Shown here piece after piece: positions 1 through 9,855 of a stretch of 64,000 nt of DNA. The translations under genes and the position numbers were made by a program. The notes beneath the pieces are model-generated. The model had not been told where the DNA came from and did no database searches. It was given only the letters and a program-made list of their open reading frames with translations. The stretch spans positions 158,185,846-158,249,845 of the forward strand of contig CM077147.1 of assembly GCA_039583875.1 (NCBI GenBank), written 5' to 3'. The stretch comes from Platanthera guangdongensis (lineage: Eukaryota > Streptophyta > Magnoliopsida > Asparagales > Orchidaceae). The stretch's first letter is position 1; every line of letters starts with the position of its first letter.

Positions 1-1152
1 CCCGCGAGACCCCTTGAACGGCTTGATCTTCAAGTATACATAATCGCCCACAGCGAATTCCACGTTCCTGTGCTTGGCATTATAGTACTTTGCTTGCCGG
101 TCCTGAGCGATAAGCAACCTCTCCCGAATGGTTCTCACCAAAGAAGTAGCACCCTCTACTTCCGATCGCTTATACAACTTTGACTCACCCGTTTCTATCC
201 AAGATAACGGCGTGCGACATCTTCTACCATATAGGGCCTCGAAACGCGCCATCTGAATACTTGCTTGGTAGCTGTTGTTGTATGCGAACTCCACCAAATA
301 AAGGTGGTCTTCCCATTGCTTTCCAAAATCCAAGACACACATGCGAAGCATGTCTTCCATGGTTCTATTAACCCTCTCGGTCTGCCCATCTGTCTGTGGA
401 TCGAAGGCTGTGCTAAACTTCAGCTTTGTTCCCAACATTTGCTGCACCAACCTCCAATCATTGGACGTGAACCGCCCATCTCGGTCACTCACGATGCTGC
501 GGGGCACACCATGAAGCCGTACTATGTTATCCACATAAAGCTTTGCCAGCTTCTCCACCGGATCATCCTTCCTATGCAGAATAAAATGCGACACCTTCGT
601 TAATCGATCAACAACCACCCAAATGGCGTCGTTTCCCTTTTGCGACCTTGGCAAACCGTGCACAAAGTCCATAGAGATGTCGTCAAATTTCCACTCCGGA
701 ATAGGCAAGGACTTAAGGAATCCTCCCGGCTTTTGGCACTCTGCCTTTACCAAGGCGCAGGTTTGGCACTTTGCTACGTATAGCGCCACATCCTTCTTCA
801 AACCCGGCCACCAAAACAGTTTCTTCACATCACGGTACATCTTCGTGCTCCCCGGGTGAATCGAGTACTTGGTATGGTGTGCCTCGTACAACAACTCCAC
901 CCGTAAATTGCCCACACTTGGGACGCACAATCGACCGTATTTCCAAAGCAATCCGTCCTCCACGACGAATTGGGAATTTGACCCATCCAGAGCCTCTACC
1001 ATGAACTCCTTCATATGAGCATCCATATCCAAAGCCTGCCGAATCCGATCAGCCAGGTCATATTGGACTTCAGTCCAATTCAGAACTGCTTCAGCACTTG
1101 ATTGTCTGTCCACACAAACAATCTCCAACGCCTCTAACTCCCGCACCAACCG
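1..1152 (-). CDS. pol: R1 integrase, partial (runs off left edge)
   Basis: This frame follows the RNase H frame after a single TAG (1153-1155) and stays open for 384 codons to the window edge; I checked every codon. In order it shows an H-H-C-C zinc-binding domain (a YEAHHTKYSIHPG stretch, then KCQTCA), the catalytic core with aspartates in SMDFVHGL and VSDRDGRF and the glutamate in QTDGQTERVN, and then the C-terminal region near KIKPFKG at the edge. Integrase inserts the DNA copy into the host genome. The part that would hold the GPY/F motif and chromodomain is not in the window. A relative of this stop codon in R5 is a glutamate codon, so one change explains it. Confidence 0.9.
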
Positions 1153-2999
1153 CTAATCGTGCACCGATAGCCAATTGGCTTGAGCTGGGGCTCGACGACT
1201 CAACGCGTCCGCAACCGTATTCCCTTTGCCAGGCATGTAGTGGATCTTGAATGTATAGTCCCCCAGGAACTCCATCCACCTACGCTGCTGCATATTCAGA
1301 TCCTTCTGATCAATTAGATACTTTAGGCTCTTGTGATCGGTGTAGATAACAATCTTCACACCGTACAAATAGTGTCTCCACAGCTTCAAGGCAAAAATCA
1401 TGGCCGCTAACTCCAAGTCATGGACCGGATAATTCCTTTCGTGCACTTTTAGCTGTCTCGAGCCATAAGCTATCACACTTCCGTGCTGCAGTAGCACGCA
1501 ACCCAAACCGCTGCCCGAAGCATCGCTATATATCTCATAGCCTTCGGTCCCACATGGCGAACTCAGCACAGGCACCGTGGTCAACCGACACTTCAACTCC
1601 TCAAAAGCTCGCGCGCACTCCGGCGTCCAAACGAACTTATGCTCATTCCTCGTCAAAGTAGTGAGAGGTAACGCTATCCGCGAGAAGTTCTCTACGAAGC
1701 GCCTATAATAGCCGGCAAGCCCCAAAAAGCTCCGGACTTCTGCTACCGTAGCAAGCTCAGGCCACTCCCGTATCGCAACAATCTTCGCCGGATCCACAGC
1801 AATACCCTCTCCACTCACTATATGCCCGAGGAACGCCACTGAGGATAGCCAAAACTCGCACTTCGAGAACTTGGCATACAACTGATTTCTCCTTAGCGTC
1901 TCCAACACCAAATGAAGATGCTTGAAGTGATCTTCCTCACTTTGCGAGTACACCAAAATATCGTCGATGAAGATGATCACGAAATGGTCCAAGTACTCCC
2001 TGAACGTCCTATTCATCAAATCCATGAATACTGACGGCGCATTAGTCAGCCCAAACGGCATGACCGTAAACTCATAATGCCTGTATCTCGTACTAAACGC
2101 TGTCTTCGGGATATCACTCTCCCTTACTCGCAGCTGATAGTACCCAGCCTTGAGATCCAACTTCGAGTACACCGTCGACCCGACTAACTGATCGAAGAGA
2201 TCATCAATCCGAGGGATCGGGTACTTGTTCTTCTCAGTTAGCTTATTTAGCTCCCGATAATCAATACATAGCCTCAAACTTCCGTCCTTCTTCTTAACAA
2301 AGAGGACCGGTGCGCTCCAAGGCGAAGAACTCGGGCGCACATACCCTTGCTCCAACAACTCTTGCAGTTGAACTTTCAGCTCCGCCATTTCCTTAGGCGC
2401 TAGCCGATACGGAGATCGTGACACAGGCTTTGCACCTGGCACTAGCTCAATCGTAAAATCTATCTCCCGCTGAGGCGGGGCTCCAGGAAGATCTGCGGGG
2501 AACACATCAGGGTATTCCGATACCACTGAAATACAATCCAACGCGGGCTTCGGCTTTGCAACCTCCACTAGTGTAAAGAACAGTTCTGCTCCAGCACGAA
2601 CCGCCTTCACCACCTGAAGAGCAGACATCAACGTCTTGCTCGACCGCTTTAAGCCCGTAAACGTCGTCTCACGGCTCGCTCCTAGCTTAACTTCCTTGCT
2701 ACCGTAATCTATATGGGCCTGCTGCTCCGAGAGCCAGTCCATGCCAAATATGACGTCGAACTCCACTAACGGAAGTAAAGACGCCCGCAGGTCGAACTCC
2801 TGCTCCCCAATACGAGTCTTAACATTGCAGATCCTATCCGCTCGCATCGAACACCCATTGGGCAACAACACATCCAACTTATCCTTCGCCATCGAAGAAG
2901 GGACTCCGATGCGTGATATAAATCCTTCGGACAAGAAGGAGTGTGAGGCTCCCGTATCAAAGAGTGTTCGTGCCGGATTTTCACAAATCAATACAAATC
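1153..2999 (-). CDS. pol: R1 protease, reverse transcriptase and RNase H (second exon of gag-pol)
   Basis: A long uninterrupted frame. It begins with a retropepsin-type aspartic protease ([10 protein letters not shown]). RT follows, with the [12 protein letters not shown] motif and the catalytic FIDDILVYS box, then RNase H ([10 protein letters not shown], and TDHKSLKYL). It ends at TAG 1153-1155. There is no methionine codon before the protease motif in a position that would keep its conserved start, and the frame is closed by a stop at about 3058-3060. I therefore place the start at 2999, the first base after a putative splice acceptor. Splicing to the Gag frame would give a VTG-FVLI junction typical of this family. 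RT copies the element RNA and RNase H removes the RNA strand. Confidence 0.9.
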
Positions 3000-3075
3000 C
3001 TAAACAAGTAGTGGTAAGGTAACATGCGCATAACAAGTATTTAAAGAAATTGACTTGCTATAAATTAAACCGTAC
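3000..3075 (-). other. R1 putative intron between gag and protease
   Basis: Seen on the minus strand: ACAG|GTACGG at the 5' side and TTGTTTAG|GATTTG at the 3' side, 76 bases, T-rich. Read through, Gag stops within two codons of the donor. The pol frame is closed by TAG until about 3058, so the two frames never overlap and ribosomal frameshifting cannot connect them. Excision joins the frames in phase 1. The same arrangement is present in R3, R5 and R8. That it is spliced is inference. Confidence 0.7.
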
Positions 3076-3091
3076 CTGTCACCACATCAGC

Positions 3092-4219
3092 TTATTTAAT
3101 GGCCTCATGTTGGCCAAGATTGTAGACCCTTGGTTGGGCCGGAGCATAATGGGATGCGGTCGACTCCACCGCCTTTCCCTTCTCTTCATAAGTAGCTCCC
3201 GGCTTTCTCTCGGACTTAGGACGTCCGCTCCAACAGTCACGGGCGAAATGCCCCGTCTTTCCACATGTAAAACACGCACCCGGGGTCCGACCCGTAGTCG
3301 CCCCAGAAGCGCCAGAAGGAGCTGGACCCGAAGTCCTATGCTTCTTGAAAGACCTCCGATAGCCGGACTTTGAATTAGTCGGCACTTTGTATTCAGATTT
3401 CTTCTCACCCAAGCTTTTCTTCGCTTGTACATTCTTCATGTCCTTCTCCAAGGACCGGGCAGTATTGACCAAGGTTAAGAAACCCTGCGTCATCGGCCCC
3501 GACAGTAACAATCTCAACTCATCCCTCAAGCCTTCATAAAATCGATTCGTCTTGCGCTCCTCATCCATGATGGTGGCGCTAGCATAATGACTCAGACGAG
3601 TAAACTCGTGGAGATATTCATCCACGCTCCTCTCACCCTGAACCAACCTCAGAAATTCATTCTCCATCGAAATCCTCTGAGTAGAAGGGAGGTATCTTGC
3701 TAAGAACAATCCCGAGAACTTTTCCATCGGAACGTCTATCAGTTGTCTACCTCTCAAATGATGCAGCTCCAATCCTTCCCACCACATCCTCGCTTCACCG
3801 TCCAGCAGGAACGTAGCGATGGTGGTCATTTGCCACTCCTCCGTCTCCGTCGCTGTCATGACTCTCTTCACCCTAGAGAGCCAGTCTTCAGCCTGAGATG
3901 GGGTTCCCAACCCCGAGAATAGCGGAGGGTTAAAGCTCATTACATGCTTCAGCTGCCTCTCAGTTGCCCTCCTTGGCACTACCGGTTCTACAACCACTTG
4001 CTCCACCCTCCTCGGCTCAGCCTCTTGCAGAGGTTCTTGCTCCATCACGGGAGCGGGCTGCTGCGCTTGCCTTCCAGGCTGCGCATTAATCACGGCCAAC
4101 ACCGCTTCAGCCACCAATCGTATATTTTCAGCCGACAGAGGTGTTGCAGGAGCAACATCCGGTGCACTACTAACCTCAGAAACTCGGCGTTCTGACGGCC
4201 CAACACCACTTTTGATCAC
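3092..4219 (-). CDS. gag: R1 Gag
   Basis: A 375-residue Gag frame. The N-terminal third is rich in Ala, Pro and Glu. A retrotransposon capsid domain follows (FSGLGTPSQAEDWLSRVKR, then MWWEGLELHHL and the FLRLVQGERSVDEYLHEF region). Near the C-terminus is one complete zinc knuckle, CFTCGKTGHFARDC (C-X2-C-X4-H-X4-C). Gag forms the virus-like particle and packages the RNA. The frame has no ATG at its start: it opens with GTG directly after an in-frame TAG inside CTATAG|GTG, and R5 has the same arrangement. It stops at TAA, just before the conserved VVTG motif; R5 has CAA there, so this looks like one C to T change. Confidence 0.9.
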   Translation of the reverse strand: MIKSGVGPSERRVSEVSSAPDVAPATPLSAENIRLVAEAVLAVINAQPGRQAQQPAPVMEQEPLQEAEPRRVEQVVVEPVVPRRATERQLKHVMSFNPPLFSGLGTPSQAEDWLSRVKRVMTATETEEWQMTTIATFLLDGEARMWWEGLELHHLRGRQLIDVPMEKFSGLFLARYLPSTQRISMENEFLRLVQGERSVDEYLHEFTRLSHYASATIMDEERKTNRFYEGLRDELRLLLSGPMTQGFLTLVNTARSLEKDMKNVQAKKSLGEKKSEYKVPTNSKSGYRRSFKKHRTSGPAPSGASGATTGRTPGACFTCGKTGHFARDCWSGRPKSERKPGATYEEKGKAVESTASHYAPAQPRVYNLGQHEAIK

Positions 4220-4428
4220 CTATAGTGGTACAAAACACCGTTAAGCGACCAAATAAATTGCAAACAGCAATTATAGGAACACGCAGGTTCCTCAAACACG
4301 AGTATTTTCATTCCTAAGTGGACATTCATGGGTTCTTTTACTGTTATAACGATGACGCGCACAATGTGCTCACCACCCCTTAAAAAGAATTCGCCCACGA
4401 ATTCATCTTAAGCCCGACCAAAACCAGT

Positions 4429-4440
4429 AGTCTAATACCA
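4429..4440 (-). other. R1 primer binding site, initiator-Met tRNA type (degenerate)
   Basis: The minus strand reads TGGTATTAGAC a few bases inside the LTR. The usual plant sequence is TGGTATCAGAGC, so it differs at a few positions. Confidence 0.8.
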
Positions 4441-4443
4441 AAT

Positions 4444-6747
4444 TGTAACACACCCTATCCGTCGCATAGCATATAGCAGTAGGTCCGGCCGGGGCCCGAC
4501 GCCATATACCACAGACAGACCGGGTGGTTACTTATGGAAACCATCCAACCAATCTCAACGTCCTACATAGAGCATTCTAGCGGAAGCAGTTTATAAAGGT
4601 TGTAAACAAGAACCCAGCAACAAGCACGAATGTCCACTACTACGAAAATAGGAATGTTATTACAAAATACTCAAAACAAGCCTTAAGGCCTTACAAAATG
4701 TTTCACTTGAATATTACATGTTTTAGAAACCACGGCACGCAGGCCGGTCATACATGAATAAAGCAATAAACATTTCCATTTGGGCTTTCGAGGGCCGGCT
4801 TCGCAAAAAGGGCTTTAGCCCGCTATTGACCGCTTGGTCCAGCTGCACCTGCAAGCAACAAACCACCGCACGGTGGCAAAACAAGGCAACGGTCAGCAAT
4901 GCTGACCAAATTATAACGATCCCGCCCCCAACTCGGGGCGGCGATGCTCCTTCCCTGCATTTCATTAGCATAAGCGAGCCATATAAATAACCATAGCCAT
5001 GTCATCACAGACGTTGGCTCGTACGGCCACACGCCCCGTGCACTCAGGGCACATTCTCGGTGAACCAGTAGATGTCACGTCAATTAAAGCCATTAACATT
5101 CCGGACTCACCACCGCCACTTAGACGGCCAAACCTATGAGCAATTTGTCTTCCTGGCCTGGGTCACGACAATTTAAGCCATTGACCGCCGAAGACCCTAC
5201 TCTATGCCAACGGTAAGTGCCACGTGCCTTTAGGTCTCTTTAACCGAACGACATAGAACGGGTACGGTTCCATCTAACCCGTGCTCACATCGCAACGACA
5301 ATTTAAGCCATTTGCGCGGGTCAAACTTCCACCGAGTCCCATTTCCATCACAAGTCACATAACCCCGTTATGTTCAAGTTGGCTCTCAAGCCACCAAGTT
5401 GGCAAGATCTCGTATCCGCCCAGTTTTCCGGGTGCACCTTTGGGTTAGTCCCCAAGGCTCCCTGCTGCAATCTACCGCGTAGAAAACCCGAAAAACAACC
5501 AATAGCACGGAGTCTTCTCCGGCCTTATGCAATGCAACATCACCGATCCAGACTAACATGTCCGGGTAGGCTTCACACATCATGCCTACGTCCGTTCTCG
5601 CATACAGACTCTAAACAACGGGGACTTTACATATCTACCCGAAGGAACAGCTCCAACTCTCCGCAAACTCGCGAGAGCGGGCTTCCTATGCTAGGAAAGA
5701 GAGCTATTCGTGCTCAAGATGAGGATCGTTACCCTTGAGTTCCTCTTTGGCGCCATTGAAAAGTAATCGGATGGAAATCACCGCACTTGCGTTGCCTCCG
5801 TGGATCCGGAGTCGGCTTGCGATTCGGAGCTCCGAAGCTCCTCCAATGGCGGAATCTAGTTCTTCTTCCTCCAATGGCTCTCCTCTTTCTGCAAGGACTT
5901 GGAGAGATGATAAGGTATGAAAGTGATGGATTTCTAAGTCAACTCACGGGTATATCCCTTCAGGAACATCCCCCAGCCGTTGGATCTCAAAACAAGGAAA
6001 CGAACGGCTTTGATTCGGGGCTGAAATGCCCAATCTGGACCGAACACGGCCTGGCACACGCCCGTGTCCAGGGCCGTGTACCGCATTCGCCGTCAAAATC
6101 GAATCTCCTGGAACCTCAAACGGGTATCGAACACGCCCGTGTTCGAGCTGACACGCCCGTGTTCCACTTCACACGGCCGTGTAGCCGGCCGTGTACCCCA
6201 TGATTTTTCCCCATTTTCAACCCGAGCACTACACGGGTTCTAGGACACGCCCGTGTCCTTACCCGTGTCACCTTGACACGCCTGGACCCCAGGCCGTGTA
6301 CACGGGACATTTCGTCGAGGGAAGATCGACGACTTGATGACACGGCCTTGGACACGCCCGTGTCCTAGGCCGTGTGGCTTGTCTCGACGATCGTCGAGTG
6401 AATCTCGACGACTCCCCGGGACGATCGTCGACACGGGTCGACACGCCCTGCGACACGCCCGTGTCGCAGGCCGTGTGCCCATTCTCGACAAATCGTCGAG
6501 TAAAACTCAACAACTTCACGGCTAAGTGTCGACACGGGTCGACACGCCCTGCGACACGCCCGTGTCGCAGGCCGTGTGCCCATTCTCAGCGAATCGTCGA
6601 GAAAATCTCGATGACTTCGCGGCTAAGTGTCGACACACGCTTGACACGCCCTGGGACACGCCCGTGTCCCAGGCCGTGTGCCTGCTGCCAGAACCCAAAC
6701 TGGCCCAAAACATCCCCCTTCGCTCCTTTGAGTTTCGGGGCGTTACA
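4444..6747 (-). repeat. R1 5' long terminal repeat
   Basis: It starts TGTAACACACC and ends GGGGCGTTACA, so TGTAAC/GTTACA form the short terminal inverted repeat. The length is 2304 bases. The opening bases match the openings of the R4 and R5 LTRs. No second copy is in the window, so target-site duplication and age cannot be read. The U3 side (right end) carries the palindrome cluster listed separately. Confidence 0.9.
6040..6690. repeat. Cluster of GACACG-CC-CGTGTC palindromes and TCGTCGA motifs in R1 U3
   Basis: At least six copies of a short palindrome occur here. Three are perfect 22-base inverted repeats with a 2-base centre: 6448-6469 and 6549-6570 (arms CTGCGACACG/CGTGTCGCAG) and 6651-6672 (arms CTGGGACACG/CGTGTCCCAG). 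Between them are TCGTCGAG/CTCGACGA motifs in opposite orientation. The same palindrome occurs in the LTRs of R5, R7 and R9. Confidence 0.85.
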
Positions 6748-6779
6748 CACTTCGCCAAAATCAAGCAATTTTAGTATAG

Positions 6780-7700
6780 GCGTTGAGTGAGTAAGGCACA
6801 CTCAATGCCAAAATACTTAGACAGATTTTCTGTCATTAAGCGTTGAGTGAGCAACCTTCACTCAATGCCAAAATACTTAGAAAAATTTCTCTGACATTAA
6901 GCGTTGAGAGTGTTGAGTGTGTCTTCATCACTCAATGCTTTTTATCACATGGCGTTGAGAGCGTTGAGTGTGTCTTCATCACTCAACGCATTTTGCCTTG
7001 GCTAGACTTTTTGTTACTAGGCGTTGAGTGAGCCTTCATCACTCAACCCTATATTACTTAGACAGATTTTCTGACTTGGAGTTGAGTGTGAAATCTTCAC
7101 TCAACTCATTTGGACTTAGCCAAATTTCTGTGTTCTGAAAATACTAGCTCTGACTGACTAAGGTTCAGTCAACGCTTTTTTATCACACGACATTGAGTGA
7201 GCTTGCCTCACTCAACGCCTGTGGACTTAGTCAAATATCAACATAGATTTTCTGTGGCGTTAACTGACTGAGCAATACTCAATGATTTATGCGGTATGAC
7301 ATTGAGTGAGTAAGTTTCACTCAACGCCTGTGGACTTAGCCACTTTCTTGTTGTTTCTTCTTAGGCGTAGACTATCTCATAGCTTTTAGCTGTATGGCGT
7401 TAAGTGAGTATACTTCACTCAATGTCTGTGGACTTAGCTACATTTTTAGCTTGCCAATTATTTGGCTTTGACTGTCTTAGACAGTCTCATAGATTTTTTT
7501 TTGTGTGACGTTGAGTGAGTAGACTTCACTCAATGCTTGTGAACTTAGCCAATTTTTTAGCTTGCCAATTGTTAGGCTGACTATACTCAACGATTTTACT
7601 TACATGACGTTGAGTGAATAGACTTCACTCAATGCCTGTGGACTTAATCGGATTCCTGCACCTGGCGTTGAGTGAGCTTGCTTCACTCAATGTCTGTGGA
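6780..7700. repeat. Degenerate tandem array of GCGTTGAGTGAG ... CTCACTCAACGC units
   Basis: Roughly 12 units of about 50-110 bases. Each has a left arm like GCGTTGAGTG, a spacer of 5-10 bases, a right arm like CACTCAACGC, then a tail like TGTGGACTTAG or AATACTTAG. Some units change both arms together, for example GAGTTGAGTG with CACTCAACTC at about 7079-7108. Confidence 0.8.
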
Positions 7701-8045
7701 CTTAGGCAAATTCTTGTATGTCCAGCATCTATCTTTGTGTCCATCTTTCTGCCTTGTGACCACCTGTCACAAACTTGGAATACCTGTCCTATCAATGTTA
7801 TAAGAACCAACTTGCATGCAAGAACTTAAGCATGCATCAAATATAACACTGTGTATTTCATTGACATGTTTGACTTCTTCAAATCTGGGACATTGTGGGC
7901 AATGGACCCAACACAAGAAACTTTCGTCGAGACAATTCGCTGAGATAAATTTGCAGAGACATACCACTCATACCCTTTCATCGAGACAACCATAATTTCG
8001 TCGAGTCTTTTCCAAAATCGTCGAGACCAGGTAAATTTATGAAGC

Positions 8046-8050
8046 AAAGT
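8046..8050. repeat. R2 target-site duplication, left copy
   Basis: AAAGT directly before the left LTR, matching 15402-15406. Confidence 0.9.
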
Positions 8051-8798
8051 TGGTGTAGGGGTGTACGTGACACGGACGTGCTTACGCTAACGGAAGCTTA
8101 CCCAACACAGAACATAAAAAATAAAGAGAGTGCTCCGACCAAAAGCGAACGTAAAGGGGTCGGTTGGCTCTCAAAAATTCGGGACTCGATACCACGTCCT
8201 TAGGACCTAACTCTCCAACAAGCACACAACTAGCTCTTAGCCGGACTCAATACCACGTCCTTAGGACCTACCTCTCCAACAAGCACACACCTCACCGCAC
8301 CTACACAAGCATCTATTCTTTTCACTATAAGCCGTCAATCGCAGCAATAATATACTTAGGAGCGGCGGTAAACGATAAAGAGCGATCAAGAACAAGTTGA
8401 GATTTACTCCCTTGTTAGCACAAGTGTGCCCAACCTTGGAGAACAAGTCAAGCCTAGGCCTAGTTTGTTCTCCAACGGATCTTCCCAATCCGGATAACAA
8501 GAGGATCAATAACAACGTTTCGATTCAGATTTTTGCAAGCGGAAAACACTTTAAAATCGCAGAAAAGACGGTTGTATAACCTCCACAAAATCTCACAGCA
8601 AGAAACACAAAGAAAGGAAGGAGATTACCCAACCAAGAAGATGATCACACAAGATTTGTGGGAGAATCACTCTCTCCACGGTTCCACCGGTTTCACACCG
8701 AATGGGGCTGCTTCCTTCTTCCACGGAGTCACACCGATAGAAGGTACGTCGGAGTCGCACCGAACGGGGATGGAGGAGGCAAGGTTTGGCTTCACACC

Positions 8799-8819
8799 GG
8801 GGGGGGGGGGGGGGGGGGG
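8799..8819. repeat. 21-base G run in R2 left LTR
   Basis: Uninterrupted guanines on the plus strand (cytosines on the coding strand). The right LTR has a run of the same length at 14977-14997. Confidence 0.95.
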
Positions 8820-8907
8820 CTATTGGATTCTCTCCATGGTGGCCGAAATTTCTCAAGGGGGGTTTAGGTTTTCTTTTCCAATCCTTTAACTCCTCATAAT
8901 AGACTCC

Positions 8908-8915
8908 TTTAAATA
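8908..8915 (-). promoter_or_regulatory. R2 left LTR TATA-like box
   Basis: TATTTAAA on the minus strand, centred in the palindrome ACTCCTTTAAATAGGAGT. This copy is in the 3' LTR. Confidence 0.5.
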
Positions 8916-9075
8916 GGAGTTACAAAAGAGATCCAACCGTCCATGATGGAGATGAAATCTCATCCATCCGGGCGGTTAAATACACACCAAATGTTTAGTA
9001 GCACACCAACATGAAAATAAAAATTAATACAAGCCATATTTTTAAAAACAATTAAAATAAAACTAAGTAAAACTT

Positions 9076-9816
9076 TTAAGCAAGCTTTGCGTGCCGCGGA
9101 CGGAGGTTGTATCGCAGCTTTCCGTTAGCGTCCGTGGCGTTGTCATGACGTCGCAAATTTTTAAATTGTTGTGCCGCGGCAACCGGGTCATCATCAGGAA
9201 GTGTTGGAGGGGCCGCGCCATCAATCCTCCCCCACTCAAAATCTCGCATCTCCGATGCGTGGGCCGAGAGAAAGCGGCAGAGAAGCTCGGCATCCAAACG
9301 TTGAAGCTCTGTCGCGAGTACCCATGAGTCGTCCGAAGGTGGGCGGTCACGCCAACGGATGAGGAAGCGGTAGGTAGCACCGTCTGGAGTAGTAAGTGGC
9401 TCAGCAGCGAGTATCATATCTGGATGGAGAAACGTCTTGGGAAACCTGGGAAACATGTCAGCTGTAGGAATAAAAGAAGGCAACGTACCATCCGTTGTTA
9501 TACCTGCGGGGACCGAAGGAGAGAGATCATCTGAACTACCACTCCCCAACCCATTAGAAATTGTAGTGGAGGGAGAAGACGACAAAGAAACCAACTCTTG
9601 TGGAGGCGCAACAAACAGCGTCAAATCCGAGACATTAAAAATAGGGGAGATACCCCGTTCAGCAGGCAAATCCAATACGAAAGCATTGTCACCTAGCTTC
9701 TTTATAATCCGAAAAGGACCAGCGCGCTTTGGAGCTAACTTTTTAACAGTGCCAGTTGGCATTCGTTCAGGAACTAACCGTACTAAAACCAAATCGCCGA
9801 CCTTAAAGTGTGACAC
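9076..9816 (-). CDS. pol: R2 integrase C-terminal domain and chromodomain-like tail, reading into the LTR
   Basis: A 246-residue frame. It starts with the integrase C-terminal domain (VGDLVLVRL, then RAGPFRIIKKLGDNAF, a GPF-type motif, and IFNVSDLTLF). After a Ser/Thr-rich linker comes a chromodomain-like segment (YRFLIRWRDRPPSDDSWV, about residues 150-175), then an E/D-containing tail ending RPRHAKLA. The polypurine tract (9224-9238) lies within this frame and the last 49 codons are in the 3' LTR. Chromodomains guide integration to particular chromatin. R6 has a homologous tail. The frame is cut from the upstream integrase part by a TAA at 9856-9858. Confidence 0.88.
   Translation of the reverse strand: MSHFKVGDLVLVRLVPERMPTGTVKKLAPKRAGPFRIIKKLGDNAFVLDLPAERGISPIFNVSDLTLFVAPPQELVSLSSSPSTTISNGLGSGSSDDLSPSVPAGITTDGTLPSFIPTADMFPRFPKTFLHPDMILAAEPLTTPDGATYRFLIRWRDRPPSDDSWVLATELQRLDAELLCRFLSAHASEMRDFEWGRIDGAAPPTLPDDDPVAAAQQFKNLRRHDNATDANGKLRYNLRPRHAKLA
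9224..9238 (-). other. R2 polypurine tract
   Basis: The minus strand reads GAGTGGGGGAGGAT immediately before the LTR start TGATGG. It primes plus-strand DNA synthesis and is also translated as part of pol. Confidence 0.85.
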
Positions 9817-9855
9817 CTTCCTATGTAGATTAGCGTGCGCTTGATAAGACTCATA

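Larger units (their letters stand above)
1..6747 (-). mobile_element. R1: Ty3/gypsy chromovirus, 5' LTR through integrase; 3' end outside window
   Basis: On the minus strand the order is LTR (4444-6747), primer site, gag, a 76-base gap with intron features, protease, reverse transcriptase, RNase H and integrase, which is Ty3/gypsy order. The integrase frame is still open at base 1, so the rest of integrase, any chromodomain and the 3' LTR lie to the left. Only two nonsense codons are visible: TAA just after the Gag zinc-knuckle region and TAG at 1153-1155 between RNase H and integrase. The LTR start and proteins resemble R4 and R5, so the three are related families, probably Tekay/Del-like (inference). 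Confidence 0.92.
6748..8050. other. Pre-insertion sequence, no gene recognised
   Basis: This is the left part of the DNA into which R2 inserted; it continues at 15407. It holds the palindromic array at 6780-7700 and, from about 7920, several TCGTCGAG and TCATCGAG words like those in nearby LTRs. It may be part of an old LTR, but I see no LTR ends, primer site or coding frame. Confidence 0.6.
8051..9223 (-). repeat. R2 3' LTR (left copy)
   Basis: It runs TGGTGTAGGGG to GCGCCATCA, 1173 bases, and matches 14225-15401 nearly base for base. On the coding strand it starts TGATGG directly after the polypurine tract. The last codons of pol lie inside it (9076-9223). Confidence 0.93.

Noticed and set aside
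180..1279. Plus-strand and other-frame open stretches over R1 integrase
   Set aside because: They are shadows of the continuous minus-strand integrase frame.
3000..3075. Programmed frameshift or stop readthrough between gag and pol
   Set aside because: Both frames carry stops in the gap and do not overlap; the same holds in R5, so frameshifting cannot connect them.
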